From NCBI GenBank assembly GCA_003313425.1, contig NHZP01000037.1, forward strand, positions 62,001 to 126,000: a DNA stretch of 64,000 nucleotides, in the 5' to 3' direction. This document shows, one piece after another, positions 1 to 9,697 of the stretch. Position 1 is the stretch's first letter; each line of letters begins with the position of its first letter. The notes beneath the pieces are model-generated. The model had not been told where the DNA came from. It worked only from the letters and a program-made list of their open reading frames with translations, and made no database searches. Both the position numbers and the translations under genes were made by a program. This DNA is from Pseudopyrenochaeta lycopersici (Eukaryota > Ascomycota > Dothideomycetes > Pleosporales > Pseudopyrenochaetaceae).

Positions 1-231
1 TCTGTGCAAGGATTAGAGGATCTGTACGGTTCTCGCTGGCGTTAGAAGCACAGTGAGCAGGTGTTCTATGGGCGGCGGAAGGTTATTATTGATGAAGTTC
101 GGAGACGGCAGGCACAGGGTATGAGTATAGGCGCCGCAGTGGAGGAAGTAGAGCTGGTTCGGCAACGGGGTCAATTGTCGCTCTATCAGCTGTACCAGCT
201 ACTTAACAAGCAGAAAAAGTGCGCTTCGTAG
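1..231 (+). pseudogene. GCR1_C-domain gene fragment (Crypton-type), 3' end
   Basis: The frame running to the stop at 229-231 encodes YGSRWR, then an in-frame TAG at 43-45, then FYGRRKVIIDEVRRR and a helical tail. This pattern (Y-G-S-x-W-R, then F-x-x-R-R-K-x-I-I) is typical of the GCR1_C DNA-binding domain found at the C-terminus of fungal Crypton-type and GCR1-like proteins. The internal stop makes it a pseudogene. The 5' part lies outside the window here, but is visible in the mirrored copy beyond 26874. Confidence 0.6.
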
Positions 232-918
232 TGAATGCTATAAGCCATGCGCTCCTATATCGCCTATATTTTTGCCCCTATTTCAAGCACAACATGGTGC
301 AAAAGTTAAAAAAGGGGGCCCTCCGGGCGTGCCAAGACTTTTGGTATACCAGAGGTTATCCCAGAGGTTGGGGGTTCTCGCTTAATAACGCGCGTGATCT
401 CGGGAACAAATCGACCCCCATATAACTCGTAATTATTACGCCAAGCAGTGGTAAGGCGGTCATTTGCCGAATAATTATGCATAACGTTTCGCACTAGCCA
501 GGAGTAGATGCGCTTTAATTAGAAGTATTAACTAGGGTGGCGATCGCGCATAAATTTGCGCGCTACAGTAAATATAAGGCTGATAATAACCTTCCAGCAT
601 TACAGTAAGTATTTTAGCCTTAGGTAAGACTTTTTTAAGTATTTAAGGGTAGTAAAAGCTTAATAGTAGCACTCTAAGTTAGAGAAGAGACACTTTTATA
701 GCCCTCTAACGAGTCTCTCTGCGCGTTAAGCGCGAAGGTAACGATGCGCACGTATTTTTTTAGTAGGAATAGTTATAAATGTGTAAAAGTAGGCACAGCA
801 CACGACTTATAGAGAATTTAACCTATTATTAACGTGTGCGCGGAATTACAGTCGCTTGAAGTTCAAGTACCCCTTGTATTTTGCGGCACGGTGGGTTTTG
901 CGCGACCCAGGGATGGAC
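232..918. other. Non-coding interval with a MITE-like remnant at about 538-918
   Basis: No supported gene is present. From about 538 (GGCGATCGCGCAT) to 918 (GGGATGGAC) the sequence has the same head and tail signatures as the 383-bp repeat at 10171-10553. The tail motif GCGGCACGGTGGG followed by GGATGGACATTA matches the ends of pogo-type elements elsewhere in the window. The Copia element has inserted inside this tail: the last bases, ATTA, lie beyond its 3' LTR at 7041. The mirror copy is 25957-26643. Confidence 0.45.
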
Positions 919-1037
919 TGTCAAACATCACAGTGACTGAAACAGCAATATGTGACAGGGGCCGTGGGCGTATATATAAGAGTGAGGTACCACGCCTGTA
1001 GGAAAAACAACAATGAACACAATCACTTGCTTCAACA
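919..1037 (+). repeat. 5' LTR of the Copia element, with TATA box and short uORF
   Basis: The LTR is only 119 bp, short for the family. It contains a TATA-like stretch TATATATAAG at 971-980, about 34 bp before an ATG near its end. That ATG opens a 10-codon reading frame that closes with TGA inside the primer-binding region. The same ATG in the 3' LTR opens into flanking DNA. The sequence is identical to the LTR at 6917-7035. Confidence 0.93.
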
Positions 1038-1051
1038 GGTTATGAGCCCGG
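1038..1051 (+). other. Primer-binding site matching the initiator Met-tRNA anticodon arm
   Basis: Directly after the 5' LTR the sequence GGTTATGAGCCCGG is complementary to a GGGCTCATAACC segment, which reads as the anticodon stem-loop of initiator Met-tRNA (CAT anticodon). Drosophila copia and yeast Ty5 are known to prime from the half-tRNA cut in this loop rather than from the tRNA 3' end. The match is seen in the sequence; the priming mode is inferred from those relatives. Confidence 0.7.
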
Positions 1052-1355
1052 GATCGCACGCGACAAATTTGAAACTATATCTACAGCTAAGCTTCCGCAG
1101 CAAGTGATATACTTATTAGCAAGGATACTGACACATATAACCTAAGCTAGTACACCAATGAGAGCTCAAAACGGAGCGGATAACCCACTTTCCGCTCACA
1201 ATCACAAACATCACAAATGTGATATCACAGTGCCAACTCCTAGGACGCGTAAGCCAAAGGCGCACAAAGACAAAAAGAACTGAACCAGCCCTACAACACG
1301 CGTAGCAGGTCGGCTACATTAAGACGATGCGTGTAAAAGATGAAGATAGAAAAGG

Positions 1356-2138
1356 ATGTCAACTCCGACGACTAGATCAGGGACTGACCGTCTCGATTTA
1401 TCACTTCTATCCCCAAAGATACTGACACAAAAGAAACAGCGACAGAAAATTCATCGCTGGACAAAAGAGGAGTTGAACACTATATCTTATGTTCGGCTGC
1501 ACCGAAAGTGGACTTGGAGTCAAATTCAAAGGACGCTTTTCTCGTCAATGTCAGTTGGCTCAGTCAAAGTCGCGTTCCTCCGCCTACAGCCAGATGAGCG
1601 CATACGCCGTGCTTCAATTGTGAGCTCCCGCAACAAGACTATTGAGCACTTCGGATTAGGGAACGAGACAAATCAGGCCCTTTGTCATACTGCTGGTCCT
1701 ACTCAGCCTAAGCTCAGCGCTATACCAAACGCCCTGCCTACTAGAGCTAGGCATAAATATAGCATTAGTAACAATACTGCTCGCTATAACCTCCGACCAA
1801 ATAGACCTCCAGAATTCAAAGAGAACCAATCACGATACTTGGTCGACAGCCAGCGATTTCCCCACTTCTCTAGGTCCTGTAGAAAATATTCTAAACTGCG
1901 CAACACACACGACAAGGATTACTTGCCTCCATCGCATTCTCCTACGCCAGATTCGTCTGATCGTAGCCTCTCCATCACCTCCAGTACGCCAAGTGACGCA
2001 TCAAGCCTAGACCTTTTCGGTTTAGAGGTGCGCTCCGTCAACTCATCGAGTCACGCCTCTCCTGTCACCTCAAGCCCACTCAGCAACAGATCAACCTTGG
2101 AATTCTTCAGTGCGGATGAAGATCCAACCCCAAGATGA
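1356..2138 (+). CDS. Copia upstream ORF with SANT/Myb-like N-terminus
   Basis: This 260-residue frame lies between the 5' LTR and the polyprotein. Residues about 30-75 (KIHRWTKEELNTISY...RKWTWSQIQ) have the spaced tryptophans and basic helices of a SANT/Myb-like DNA-binding domain. The rest is rich in Ser, Pro and Arg, with no recognised domain. Its TGA stop (2136-2138) overlaps the ATG of the polyprotein (2135-2137) as ATGA, which suggests coupled termination and re-initiation, or a -1 shift. It could be a Gag-type protein or an accessory protein that guides target choice. Its role is not known, and most Copia elements lack such a frame. Confidence 0.7.
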   Translation: MSTPTTRSGTDRLDLSLLSPKILTQKKQRQKIHRWTKEELNTISYVRLHRKWTWSQIQRTLFSSMSVGSVKVAFLRLQPDERIRRASIVSSRNKTIEHFGLGNETNQALCHTAGPTQPKLSAIPNALPTRARHKYSISNNTARYNLRPNRPPEFKENQSRYLVDSQRFPHFSRSCRKYSKLRNTHDKDYLPPSHSPTPDSSDRSLSITSSTPSDASSLDLFGLEVRSVNSSSHASPVTSSPLSNRSTLEFFSADEDPTPR

Positions 2139-5100
2139 CTGATATTGCAAAATTTGAGCAATTTGGCCTTAACACATTTTATAATGCCATCCCAATACTC
2201 GATAATGCTAATGACTGGTTCAAATGGAACCAGAAGGTCAATGAATTCATTAAAATATCTACTGTTGCTGAAGACGGGGCGTCCCCGCCAGCAGAGGAAG
2301 GGGATGCACAACAATGGGAACGTCGCCAAAGGTTCTACTCAGCAATGATTACGGCAAAACTAACGCACAATGCTGCGCAGCGTATCAATGCTTTTAAAAT
2401 TCATCGAGTATATCCACTCCTCAATGCAGTCAAGGACAACTTCAAACCAGAAGGCTCTGGGACTTATGTCAACCTTCAACGACGATATATGTCTCTCACG
2501 CGAGAAAAGTGCGGGAGCGCCCAGGCGCTTGGAGCCGAGATCAGAGGGATTCACGCTGAGAAACTTTTACTCGATCCTGACTGTGTCACCTCAGAGATTG
2601 AGCGAACATTTTTCTTCTTGCATGCGCTGGGTGCCGAGTATGAAGGCTTTCGCGATTATATCTTTAGACAAATGGATCTTGTCAACGATAGAGATTCAGA
2701 TGGGAATATAGTTAAAGCGGCACCGACCTTCGATTACATTGAAAATAAAGCAATCGAGGAAGAGCATAGAAAAGGGCAGCTAAGAGAACGATCGAGCGTG
2801 GGGCAAACACTTCCTATCCTCGCGTTGATCCGAGGACCTGGTCAGAAGAATCTCATACCATCTTCGGATGGAACCACATGCCGAATCGAGATTGATAATG
2901 TACCCTATTGCTCCTTCTGCCGAAAGCCCTACCACGTCGAAACCGAGTGCTTTAGGAAAAATCCAAGACTAAAAGGCCAAGGGAAAGACGAAATGGGACA
3001 CAAGGCAAGGGCACAGGGCTCGCAAGCCAGTGGACACAAGCCGCCAAAGAGACCGTACTCTAGCAACGACGAGGACGACGATGCAGGTGGCCCAAAAGAC
3101 CCGAAGAAGCCTACCTTCATGGTAATGAAGGTTTCCGGAGAAGACGTCAATGCAGCATTTGAAAAGGACATTGAAAACAACTGCACCACTGTCAGCCATA
3201 CCCTCGCGATGATGGCCACTAAGATGCTCCCAATTCGCGACGCTTGGATCGTCGACAGCGGCTGTGCTCAGCATGTGTGCAACAACGCCTCGAAGTTTGT
3301 CCAAATAGGCACATATCATGGGCCTGCACTCAGGAGCGTTGATGCATCCACATCTCCCTCAGGAGTAGGAACGATCAATATTCTATGCAATTCACACGGC
3401 AGAAGAAGATGGCTTATTCTTGATAACGTCCTCTTTGTCCCATCTGCGCATGCAAACCTTATATCCGTGCCGCAGCTGCTCGAGCGCGGAGCTAAGGTCG
3501 AATTCTCTAGCAAGGGCGCCAGTATACGCAATAAGTCAAGTAAGAGGAGCTCATATACTGCAAGCAAATACCATGGCGTTTATGCGCTCGACCTATGGAC
3601 AAATCTTTCTTTTCCAGCCTACCATGTCAGCCCACAATTGACGCTTTGGCACAACCGACTGGCTCATCTGAGCGATTCAAACCTACGGCGGCTCAAAAAG
3701 CAAGCCTATGGCATTCGAGATGTAGAGCCACGAGAACCATGCAAGCCATGCCTTCAGGGGCGAATGATCGAAAAGCCACACAACTGCTCAGGTCGGAAGG
3801 GGGAATTTCCAATGGAACTCCTCCATATGGACGTCGCAGGCCCATTTGATGAGGGTCTCGATGGCAGTCGCTACTGGCTTACCATCGTTGACGACTCGAC
3901 TGGCTGGATCGAAGTCATCCCTATACCACGACGGCAGGGATTTGTCATTGAATCGTTGCGCTTCTTTCTTGACCACAATGAGCGCCCTGAACGGAAGTGT
4001 AGACGGATACGACTTGATCGAATCCCTGAACAAGTGGGAGAAGAAATGAAATTCATCCTATATTCCCGGGCGATTCAGCCTGAGGTTACAGGTGTAGATC
4101 AGCACCAACAGAATGGCGTGGCTGAAAGAGCCCATAAGACAATATATGATCGAGTTGGACCTACACTAGCACACGCAAAGCTTCCATCGAAGTTCTGGCC
4201 AGAGATAGCTCGAACGGCTGCATATCTCTCGAACCGATCGCCCTCGTCAAAGCTTCAGATGACACCATACCAGGCATGGTACGGCGAAAAGCCTGATTTA
4301 TCACGACTAAGGGTGATCGGGTCGAGGGGGGAATACCTGGTCCCACCAAAGCAGAGGAAGAAGCTTACTGAGCCGCGAACAAGACCATGCATATTATTAG
4401 GCTATGAGGGGAACACCAATTACCGCATCCTACTAGAAGATGGAAGGATCGTTGGAACCCCAAATGCCGAATTCCAAGAAGCCCTTATGACTTCCTCCAC
4501 ACAGACGAGACTAGATGTGGGAGCCAAACAAGATGGCTTACCTGAGGCAACGGCTGCTGCCCCAGGGGGGAGTGTGACGGTGGGGCTATTAAACCAACCG
4601 TCGGTAAGTATACGGCAAGCATCCGTGCCAGCCTCTGGACGTCATGCGTCCGTGGCAGCACCGGAACAGGCCATGTCTGAAACGAGCGCCGGGGACTCGC
4701 AAATACTACCTCGGGCGAGCACCAAGGACTCGCAAGTACTACCTTGGGCGGGCGACGGGGACTCGCAAATACTACCTCGCGCGAGTGACGATGACTCGCA
4801 AACACTACCTCGACCGAGTGACGATGACTCGGGAGAAGGAGCGCCGTCCCAATCGAGTGACGATGACTCGCAGCCAGTTGCTGAACAGGGAGACAGGACC
4901 TTGTCGCCTTCTAGGAGTGACGATACCTTTGGCTCATTTTCAGATGTTTCCGAAGGAGACGATTCACTACCTAATGGCGGCCAGCAACGGGACGACGCTC
5001 GACACGATCAAGCTTGGGGAGAACGGCAACGATATCCGGGACACCACCTTGATCGCACAGTTCATGAGGTGAGGCAACAAGCCTTAGAATATCACCCTGA

Positions 5101-6763
5101 ACTCAGAATCAGGGCCCCGCAGGCCACATCAGATACATCCGAATACAGCATGGAAGAGCTTGCACTGATGGATGTACCTGAAGGCAACGTACTCCCAACG
5201 TTCTTAACAGTAGCTGCGGAAGAAACAGAGCCCTTTGAACCAAAAACTCTTCATCAAGCGAAGAATGACACGAGCTGGCCTGAATGGGAGAGGTCTATGC
5301 TTGAAGAGGTCAACTCGCTCAAACAGAACAAAACGTGGGAGCTCGTCGACCATCCTAGAGACAGACGAGTTCTCAGTGGCAAATGGGTCTTCAAGCTGAA
5401 AAGAGGATCGCATGGAGAAGTAATCCGCCACAAAAGTAGGTGGGTTGTAAGAGGCTTCACACAAGAAGAAGGCATCGACTATGACAAGACATTCGCCTCT
5501 GTAGTGAAGCCAATGAGCTACAAGGCCCTATTTGCCATCGCAGCCGCATTAGGTCTCGAGATCGAACAAATGGACGTCAAGACCGCCTTCTTATACGGCG
5601 ACATTGACCACGAGATCTACGTTGAGCAACCCCACTACATGGGGGATGGCACACCAAGGGTCTGCAAACTTCGAAAGGCACTTTACGGCTTAAAGCAAGC
5701 GCCTCGCATATGGTATCAAACTCTAACCAACTTCCTGCGCGGCGTCGGCTTTGAGCCAATCAATGCTGACCTCAGTATCTTTGTGCGAAACAATATGTAC
5801 ATTGCGGTGTACGTGGATGACCTATTGATCGTCGGTCCAAGCATTGCAGAGATAAAAAGGATAAAGAGAGCCCTTCGCAACCGTTTCCAAATGACAGACC
5901 TTGGACCCTGCAGCTATTATCTCGGGATGTCTATCCAACGAGACCGTCAAAACAGGATACTTTACCTAAGCCAAGAGGCCTACATTAACAAGGTTGTCCA
6001 TCAATTCGGACTCAGCGACTGTGCCCCTATCAGCACACCGATTGAAACATCACCACCAACAGAAAACAGTCCAGAATACCGCTGTCCCCTTGAACAGAGA
6101 ATTGAATATCAACGGATTGTAGGATCGCTAATGTACATCATGCTTGGTACTAGGGGGGACATAGCATACGCGGTATCCATGGCGAGCCGGCACTTAGCAA
6201 ACCCAGGACCACAGCATATGAAGCTCGCACGACGCATCCTGAGGTACCTTAAAAGCACGTGGAGCCTCAGGCTCACGTACAAGGGCCATCTACAGATGTT
6301 GAAGGGATACACGGACGCAGACTGGGCCGGCTGTCATGACACACGGCGGTCAACCGCCGGATACCTGTTCAACATCGGAAGCGGAGCCATCAGCTGGCAA
6401 TCCAAGCGCCAGAGCGTTGTCGCCCTGTCAACCTGCGAAGCCGAATTCATGGGACAGACGCAGGCAACTAAAGAGGCAATCTGGCTGAGAAGGCTCCTCA
6501 ATGAGCTCAACCTAAGCCAAGGAAGGGTCGCGACCATCATCTGTGGCGACAACCAAGGAGCCATCGCCCTATCCTCGAATCCGCAATACCACTCACGAAC
6601 GAAGCATATGGAGATTCAGCGCAAGTGGCAAGGAGAGGTTCAAAAGGCTGGGACAGTTGAATTGAAGCACATCCCAACTGCGGAACAAATTGCCGATGGG
6701 TTCACCAAACCCCTTGCACGAGACAGATTCGAGTCGTTTCGGCGAGGGTTAGGGATTGAGTAA
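2135..6763 (+). CDS. Copia Gag-Pol polyprotein
   Basis: The frame is 1542 residues and carries the standard Copia order. It has a Gag region (about 1-240), a CCHC knuckle (CSFCRKPYHVETEC, about 258-271) and an aspartic protease with DSGC (about 374). A GAG-pre-integrase His/Cys motif follows (LWHNRLAHLS...CKPC), then integrase (from HMDVAGP, about 564, to NGVAERA). An acidic linker with DSQILPR-type repeats (about 850-910) precedes reverse transcriptase (about 1040-1290, YVDDLL near 1226) and RNase H (YTDADWAG to AEF, from about 1391). The second integrase aspartate sits in RLDRIPEQ rather than the usual DNGGE, so integrase may be altered. No stop or frameshift interrupts it. It makes the proteins needed for cytoplasmic particles, reverse transcription and integration. 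Confidence 0.95.
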   Translation: MTDIAKFEQFGLNTFYNAIPILDNANDWFKWNQKVNEFIKISTVAEDGASPPAEEGDAQQWERRQRFYSAMITAKLTHNAAQRINAFKIHRVYPLLNAVKDNFKPEGSGTYVNLQRRYMSLTREKCGSAQALGAEIRGIHAEKLLLDPDCVTSEIERTFFFLHALGAEYEGFRDYIFRQMDLVNDRDSDGNIVKAAPTFDYIENKAIEEEHRKGQLRERSSVGQTLPILALIRGPGQKNLIPSSDGTTCRIEIDNVPYCSFCRKPYHVETECFRKNPRLKGQGKDEMGHKARAQGSQASGHKPPKRPYSSNDEDDDAGGPKDPKKPTFMVMKVSGEDVNAAFEKDIENNCTTVSHTLAMMATKMLPIRDAWIVDSGCAQHVCNNASKFVQIGTYHGPALRSVDASTSPSGVGTINILCNSHGRRRWLILDNVLFVPSAHANLISVPQLLERGAKVEFSSKGASIRNKSSKRSSYTASKYHGVYALDLWTNLSFPAYHVSPQLTLWHNRLAHLSDSNLRRLKKQAYGIRDVEPREPCKPCLQGRMIEKPHNCSGRKGEFPMELLHMDVAGPFDEGLDGSRYWLTIVDDSTGWIEVIPIPRRQGFVIESLRFFLDHNERPERKCRRIRLDRIPEQVGEEMKFILYSRAIQPEVTGVDQHQQNGVAERAHKTIYDRVGPTLAHAKLPSKFWPEIARTAAYLSNRSPSSKLQMTPYQAWYGEKPDLSRLRVIGSRGEYLVPPKQRKKLTEPRTRPCILLGYEGNTNYRILLEDGRIVGTPNAEFQEALMTSSTQTRLDVGAKQDGLPEATAAAPGGSVTVGLLNQPSVSIRQASVPASGRHASVAAPEQAMSETSAGDSQILPRASTKDSQVLPWAGDGDSQILPRASDDDSQTLPRPSDDDSGEGAPSQSSDDDSQPVAEQGDRTLSPSRSDDTFGSFSDVSEGDDSLPNGGQQRDDARHDQAWGERQRYPGHHLDRTVHEVRQQALEYHPELRIRAPQATSDTSEYSMEELALMDVPEGNVLPTFLTVAAEETEPFEPKTLHQAKNDTSWPEWERSMLEEVNSLKQNKTWELVDHPRDRRVLSGKWVFKLKRGSHGEVIRHKSRWVVRGFTQEEGIDYDKTFASVVKPMSYKALFAIAAALGLEIEQMDVKTAFLYGDIDHEIYVEQPHYMGDGTPRVCKLRKALYGLKQAPRIWYQTLTNFLRGVGFEPINADLSIFVRNNMYIAVYVDDLLIVGPSIAEIKRIKRALRNRFQMTDLGPCSYYLGMSIQRDRQNRILYLSQEAYINKVVHQFGLSDCAPISTPIETSPPTENSPEYRCPLEQRIEYQRIVGSLMYIMLGTRGDIAYAVSMASRHLANPGPQHMKLARRILRYLKSTWSLRLTYKGHLQMLKGYTDADWAGCHDTRRSTAGYLFNIGSGAISWQSKRQSVVALSTCEAEFMGQTQATKEAIWLRRLLNELNLSQGRVATIICGDNQGAIALSSNPQYHSRTKHMEIQRKWQGEVQKAGTVELKHIPTAEQIADGFTKPLARDRFESFRRGLGIE

Positions 6764-6916
6764 GGTTTATGGACTTATGCATAATAAATAACGTAAGTTG
6801 TCCGGGCACCCTTTCCTTCTTTTCCCGACATAGGGTTTTTTGAAGGTTTTGACGGGGCCTATACACTGTGACGAAGGGTCGATGGCGCTTCTGACGGAGT
6901 CATCATCGAGTGGGAG

Positions 6917-7035
6917 TGTCAAACATCACAGTGACTGAAACAGCAATATGTGACAGGGGCCGTGGGCGTATATATAAGAGTGAGGTACCACGCCTGTAGG
7001 AAAAACAACAATGAACACAATCACTTGCTTCAACA
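6917..7035 (+). repeat. 3' LTR of the Copia element
   Basis: This is identical to the 5' LTR over all 119 bp. Its internal ATG (7011) opens a frame that leaves the LTR in phase with the downstream LINE RNase H frame, creating a 536-codon chimeric ORF. The LTR promoter could therefore drive read-out transcription into flanking DNA. Confidence 0.93.
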
Positions 7036-8621
7036 TGGACATTACCCCTCATTTGTCTCGCCACACAGTGTGTCTCGCTACGCAGTGGGGGACGTTAGAA
7101 GAGGTCAGACGGAAGGCGACAAAGACTGTTAGTGCACTCAGCTGCCTCGGAGGTTCGACCTGGGGCATAACCTTTGCAGACATGCGGAAACTGTACGAAG
7201 CTACTGCACTTCCCCAGATGATGTACGCGTGCTCAATCTGGTCCAATGCTAGCATCAAGGGCAAGACATACACAAAGAAGACACTTAACGTCTTGCAAAG
7301 CATACAGGCAAGAGCGGCAAGGGCTATCTGTGGGGCGTTCAAGGCTACCTCCAGAGTGGCACTCGATGTCGAAGCATACCTTTTACCTATTGAACAACAG
7401 ATCTGGAAACACAACACGGACGTCATCACCCGACTTCTCTCGTGCAAGGGTATTGCAGATACAGCCGGCCTTCAGACAAGCAGCATGCAATCTACCACCG
7501 CAATAAGAAACCGCATCAGACACATCAACTCTTGGCAGAAGATCTACGACGACATGAAGAGCCAACACAGCCAGGGCTTCGACACGCAGGAGCCAATCCC
7601 ACCCTTCATAACCCCGACATGGCAAACTGGCCCCAGGACATACATAGACAAGAACGCCGACAAGGCACGGAGCCGGCACGACAGAGCGAATGAGACAGGT
7701 CAGAGCCTCAGCATCTACACAGACGGCAGCGGCATAGACGGTGAGATAGGCGCAGCAGCGGTATGCCCGCTCACCCAGCAGACTCGCACCGTACATATGG
7801 GATCAGACACAATCTCGACAGTATATGCCGCTGAGCTACAAGGTATAAGCCTAGCACTGCAGATAGCACGAACGTACGCAGAGCAAAGGGGCGAACGACG
7901 AAACGTCGCCATCTACACCGACAACCAGGCGGCCATCTGGTCTATAGCCAAAGCCGAGGGACGATCAGGAGCCTACATCCTCGAGGAGATCGCACGACAA
8001 GTCCAGGAGCTCCAGGATATGGGACGACCAGTAATAGTAAGATGGATCCCCGCCCACGTAGGAATCCCAGGAAACGAAGCTGCAGACAGAGCCGCCAAGG
8101 AGGCGACCGGATGGAGAGAAGATGGCCGCAGACGTCCGCCGGTAGGTGCGCCGCCTAGACTCCACCGGCTCAGAACAGCCGTCAAGCGATGGTGCAAGAC
8201 CCAGACAGAACGAGCGTGGAGAGCCAAGTGGCGAGCAGAGACAAAAGGTCGCGCGACATATCGACACACACCACTGTCTACCAAGAAGGTGCTCCAGCTC
8301 CACGAGGGACTCAGCAAACGACAGAGCGCGATGCTGGTGCAGCTGCGCACCGAGAAAATCGGCCTCAACGACTTTCTTTTTAGTCGAAGAGTACCAGGCG
8401 TCGCCAGCTCTCGCTGCCCGTGCGGCGAGAGGCGGCAGACCGTCGCTCACGTCCTCCTCCGCTGCAGGACGCACAAGGACCTCCGGAACCAGGTATTCGG
8501 CAACCTCTCTGGACGATATAACCACCGGGCCATCCTGAGCAAGCCACAGCTAGCCACCAAAGCCATCCAGTTTATAGAGCAGACGCAGATCCTTGGGCAA
8601 GGGGGGATCACAGACGCGTAG
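7011..8621 (+). pseudogene. 5'-truncated LINE ORF2: RT C-terminus plus RNase H, fused to an LTR start codon
   Basis: The open frame is 536 codons, but its first residues come from the Copia LTR and its next ones from a pogo-type terminal repeat (7036-7103). True LINE sequence starts near 7104. It matches the C-terminal part of Tad/I-like ORF2: a thumb region (LPQMMYACSIW), then RNase H with the catalytic set YTDGSG, AAELQG, YTDNQAA and the final D in NEAADRA, then a Cys/His motif CPCGERRQTVAHVLLRC. Endonuclease and the RT catalytic core are absent, so it cannot move by itself. The RNase H part looks undamaged. Related fragments are at 52071-53485 and 56621-57034. Confidence 0.8.
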
Positions 8622-9215
8622 ACGACAGCCAAGCGCTGGGGGGAGACTGTAGGTAAGCCTGTGAACGAGCAATGTCTATTTCTCCGTACCTGCATATGCC
8701 TTTCATGGGAAGTTCCCTTCATTTGAGTGATGTGCTTCCTTCCCATCGTGAAGCGCCTCTGCTTTGTACTTGCCCACGTGGAGCCAAAAGTGGCGCACCA
8801 GGATGCCTGATGCGGTCTTATTCTATGTATAGAGCATGTAAATGACAGTTGGAGATGAAGAAAATTCGTTTGAATCTATTTTTACACACTAGTCAGGTTC
8901 TGTGCATACGGTGCGGCGAAATAGTCCCCAGAAGGTCAGTTTCTGGGGGATTTAGAAACAAGGCGGCGCCTTGTGATTAGTACAGGCATTTCTAGGATGG
9001 GACAACCTTGAAAAGGCTCAACAGAGTACACCATATAGGCTCCCTAATGTATTTTAGATCGAAGAGAATCATCCAAGGAAGGTGCCTGTCTCGGGCCCTC
9101 GAAGGTCACAGGGTATATATTTCCTACCACGCATCGCGTTATCTAAACAGACACTCGTTCATTCCACCTATAACCTTATCCCCAGTTTCAAAGCCCAGCT
9201 CGGCACAGTTCAATA
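8622..9215. other. LINE 3' untranslated end and upstream region of the C2H2 gene
   Basis: Just after the RNase H stop the sequence GGGGGAGACTGTAGGTA recurs at the same place in the LINE remnants near 55530 and 56620, so this is LINE 3' UTR. The remainder, to 9215, shows no supported gene. It would contain the promoter of the zinc-finger gene. Confidence 0.5.
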
Positions 9216-9697
9216 ATGAGGCACACACAGACACAAGCTGACCAAGGAAAAAATTTCCGTTGTACAACCTGCTCTAAGAGGTTTTCTAGGAGATGGAATC
9301 TTCAGATGCATACATTCACCCACAATCCCGCTCGCAAAAAAGATTACATGTGTCAAGTCTGTTCAGAGGGTTTTATTCGACGTGCAGATCTGCAACGACA
9401 TATTAGCAGCGTCCATGAGAAGGCTAAAAGATTCAAATGCTCAAGGTGTCCATATGATTCCACACGCAAGGATACATTAACGAGGTGGGTATAGTCCTAT
9501 ATTAGTAGAACTGTCTAACAGCTCGTAGACATGAAAAAAGTCACGGGAACCCGCCATCCTCTCTAGTGTCTTCAAACACCTGTACTACTATGGCACCTAA
9601 ACTGGCACCTCAACCGGCGCCTCTTAGACCTGAACTATTAGAACAGACGCGAGTGTTACCTTCATTTTTAGAACTCTTATCCTTTCATAAAAAATAG
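9216..9697 (+). CDS. Three-finger C2H2 zinc-finger protein (left-arm copy)
   Basis: Two exons are proposed, 9216-9484 and 9529-9697, with a 44-bp intron (GTGGGT...TCGTAG, branch-like GTCTAAC), giving 145 residues. The protein holds three C2H2 fingers. The first is CTTCSKRF...HTFTH, the second CQVCSEGF...HISSVH, the third CSRCPYDS...HEKSH. The intron falls inside the third finger: without splicing the frame ends just before the zinc-binding histidines, and with splicing the C-x2-C-x12-H-x3-H spacing is exact. That strongly supports the model. The tail is Pro- and Leu-rich without a known domain. It is a likely nuclear DNA-binding protein; target unknown. It is surrounded by transposon remnants, and an identical copy lies in the other arm. 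Confidence 0.72.

Larger units (their letters stand above)
919..7035 (+). mobile_element. Complete Ty1/Copia LTR retrotransposon (left-arm copy)
   Basis: The element is 6117 bp, bounded by two identical 119-bp LTRs (919-1037 and 6917-7035) that begin TGTC and end AACA. It is flanked by a perfect 5-bp target duplication TGGAC (914-918 and 7036-7040). Behind the 5' LTR lies a primer-binding site. A purine run GAGTGGGAG at 6908-6916 is the likely polypurine tract. It encodes two overlapping open frames (1356-2138 and 2135-6763). Identical LTRs, an intact target duplication and a full polyprotein indicate a young insertion that could still be active. Confidence 0.95.

Noticed and set aside
2051..6564. 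Many antisense and shifted frames inside the Copia element
   Set aside because: They overlap the Gag-Pol frame, which has all expected domains, and they show no domain of their own. The same holds for the mirrored set.
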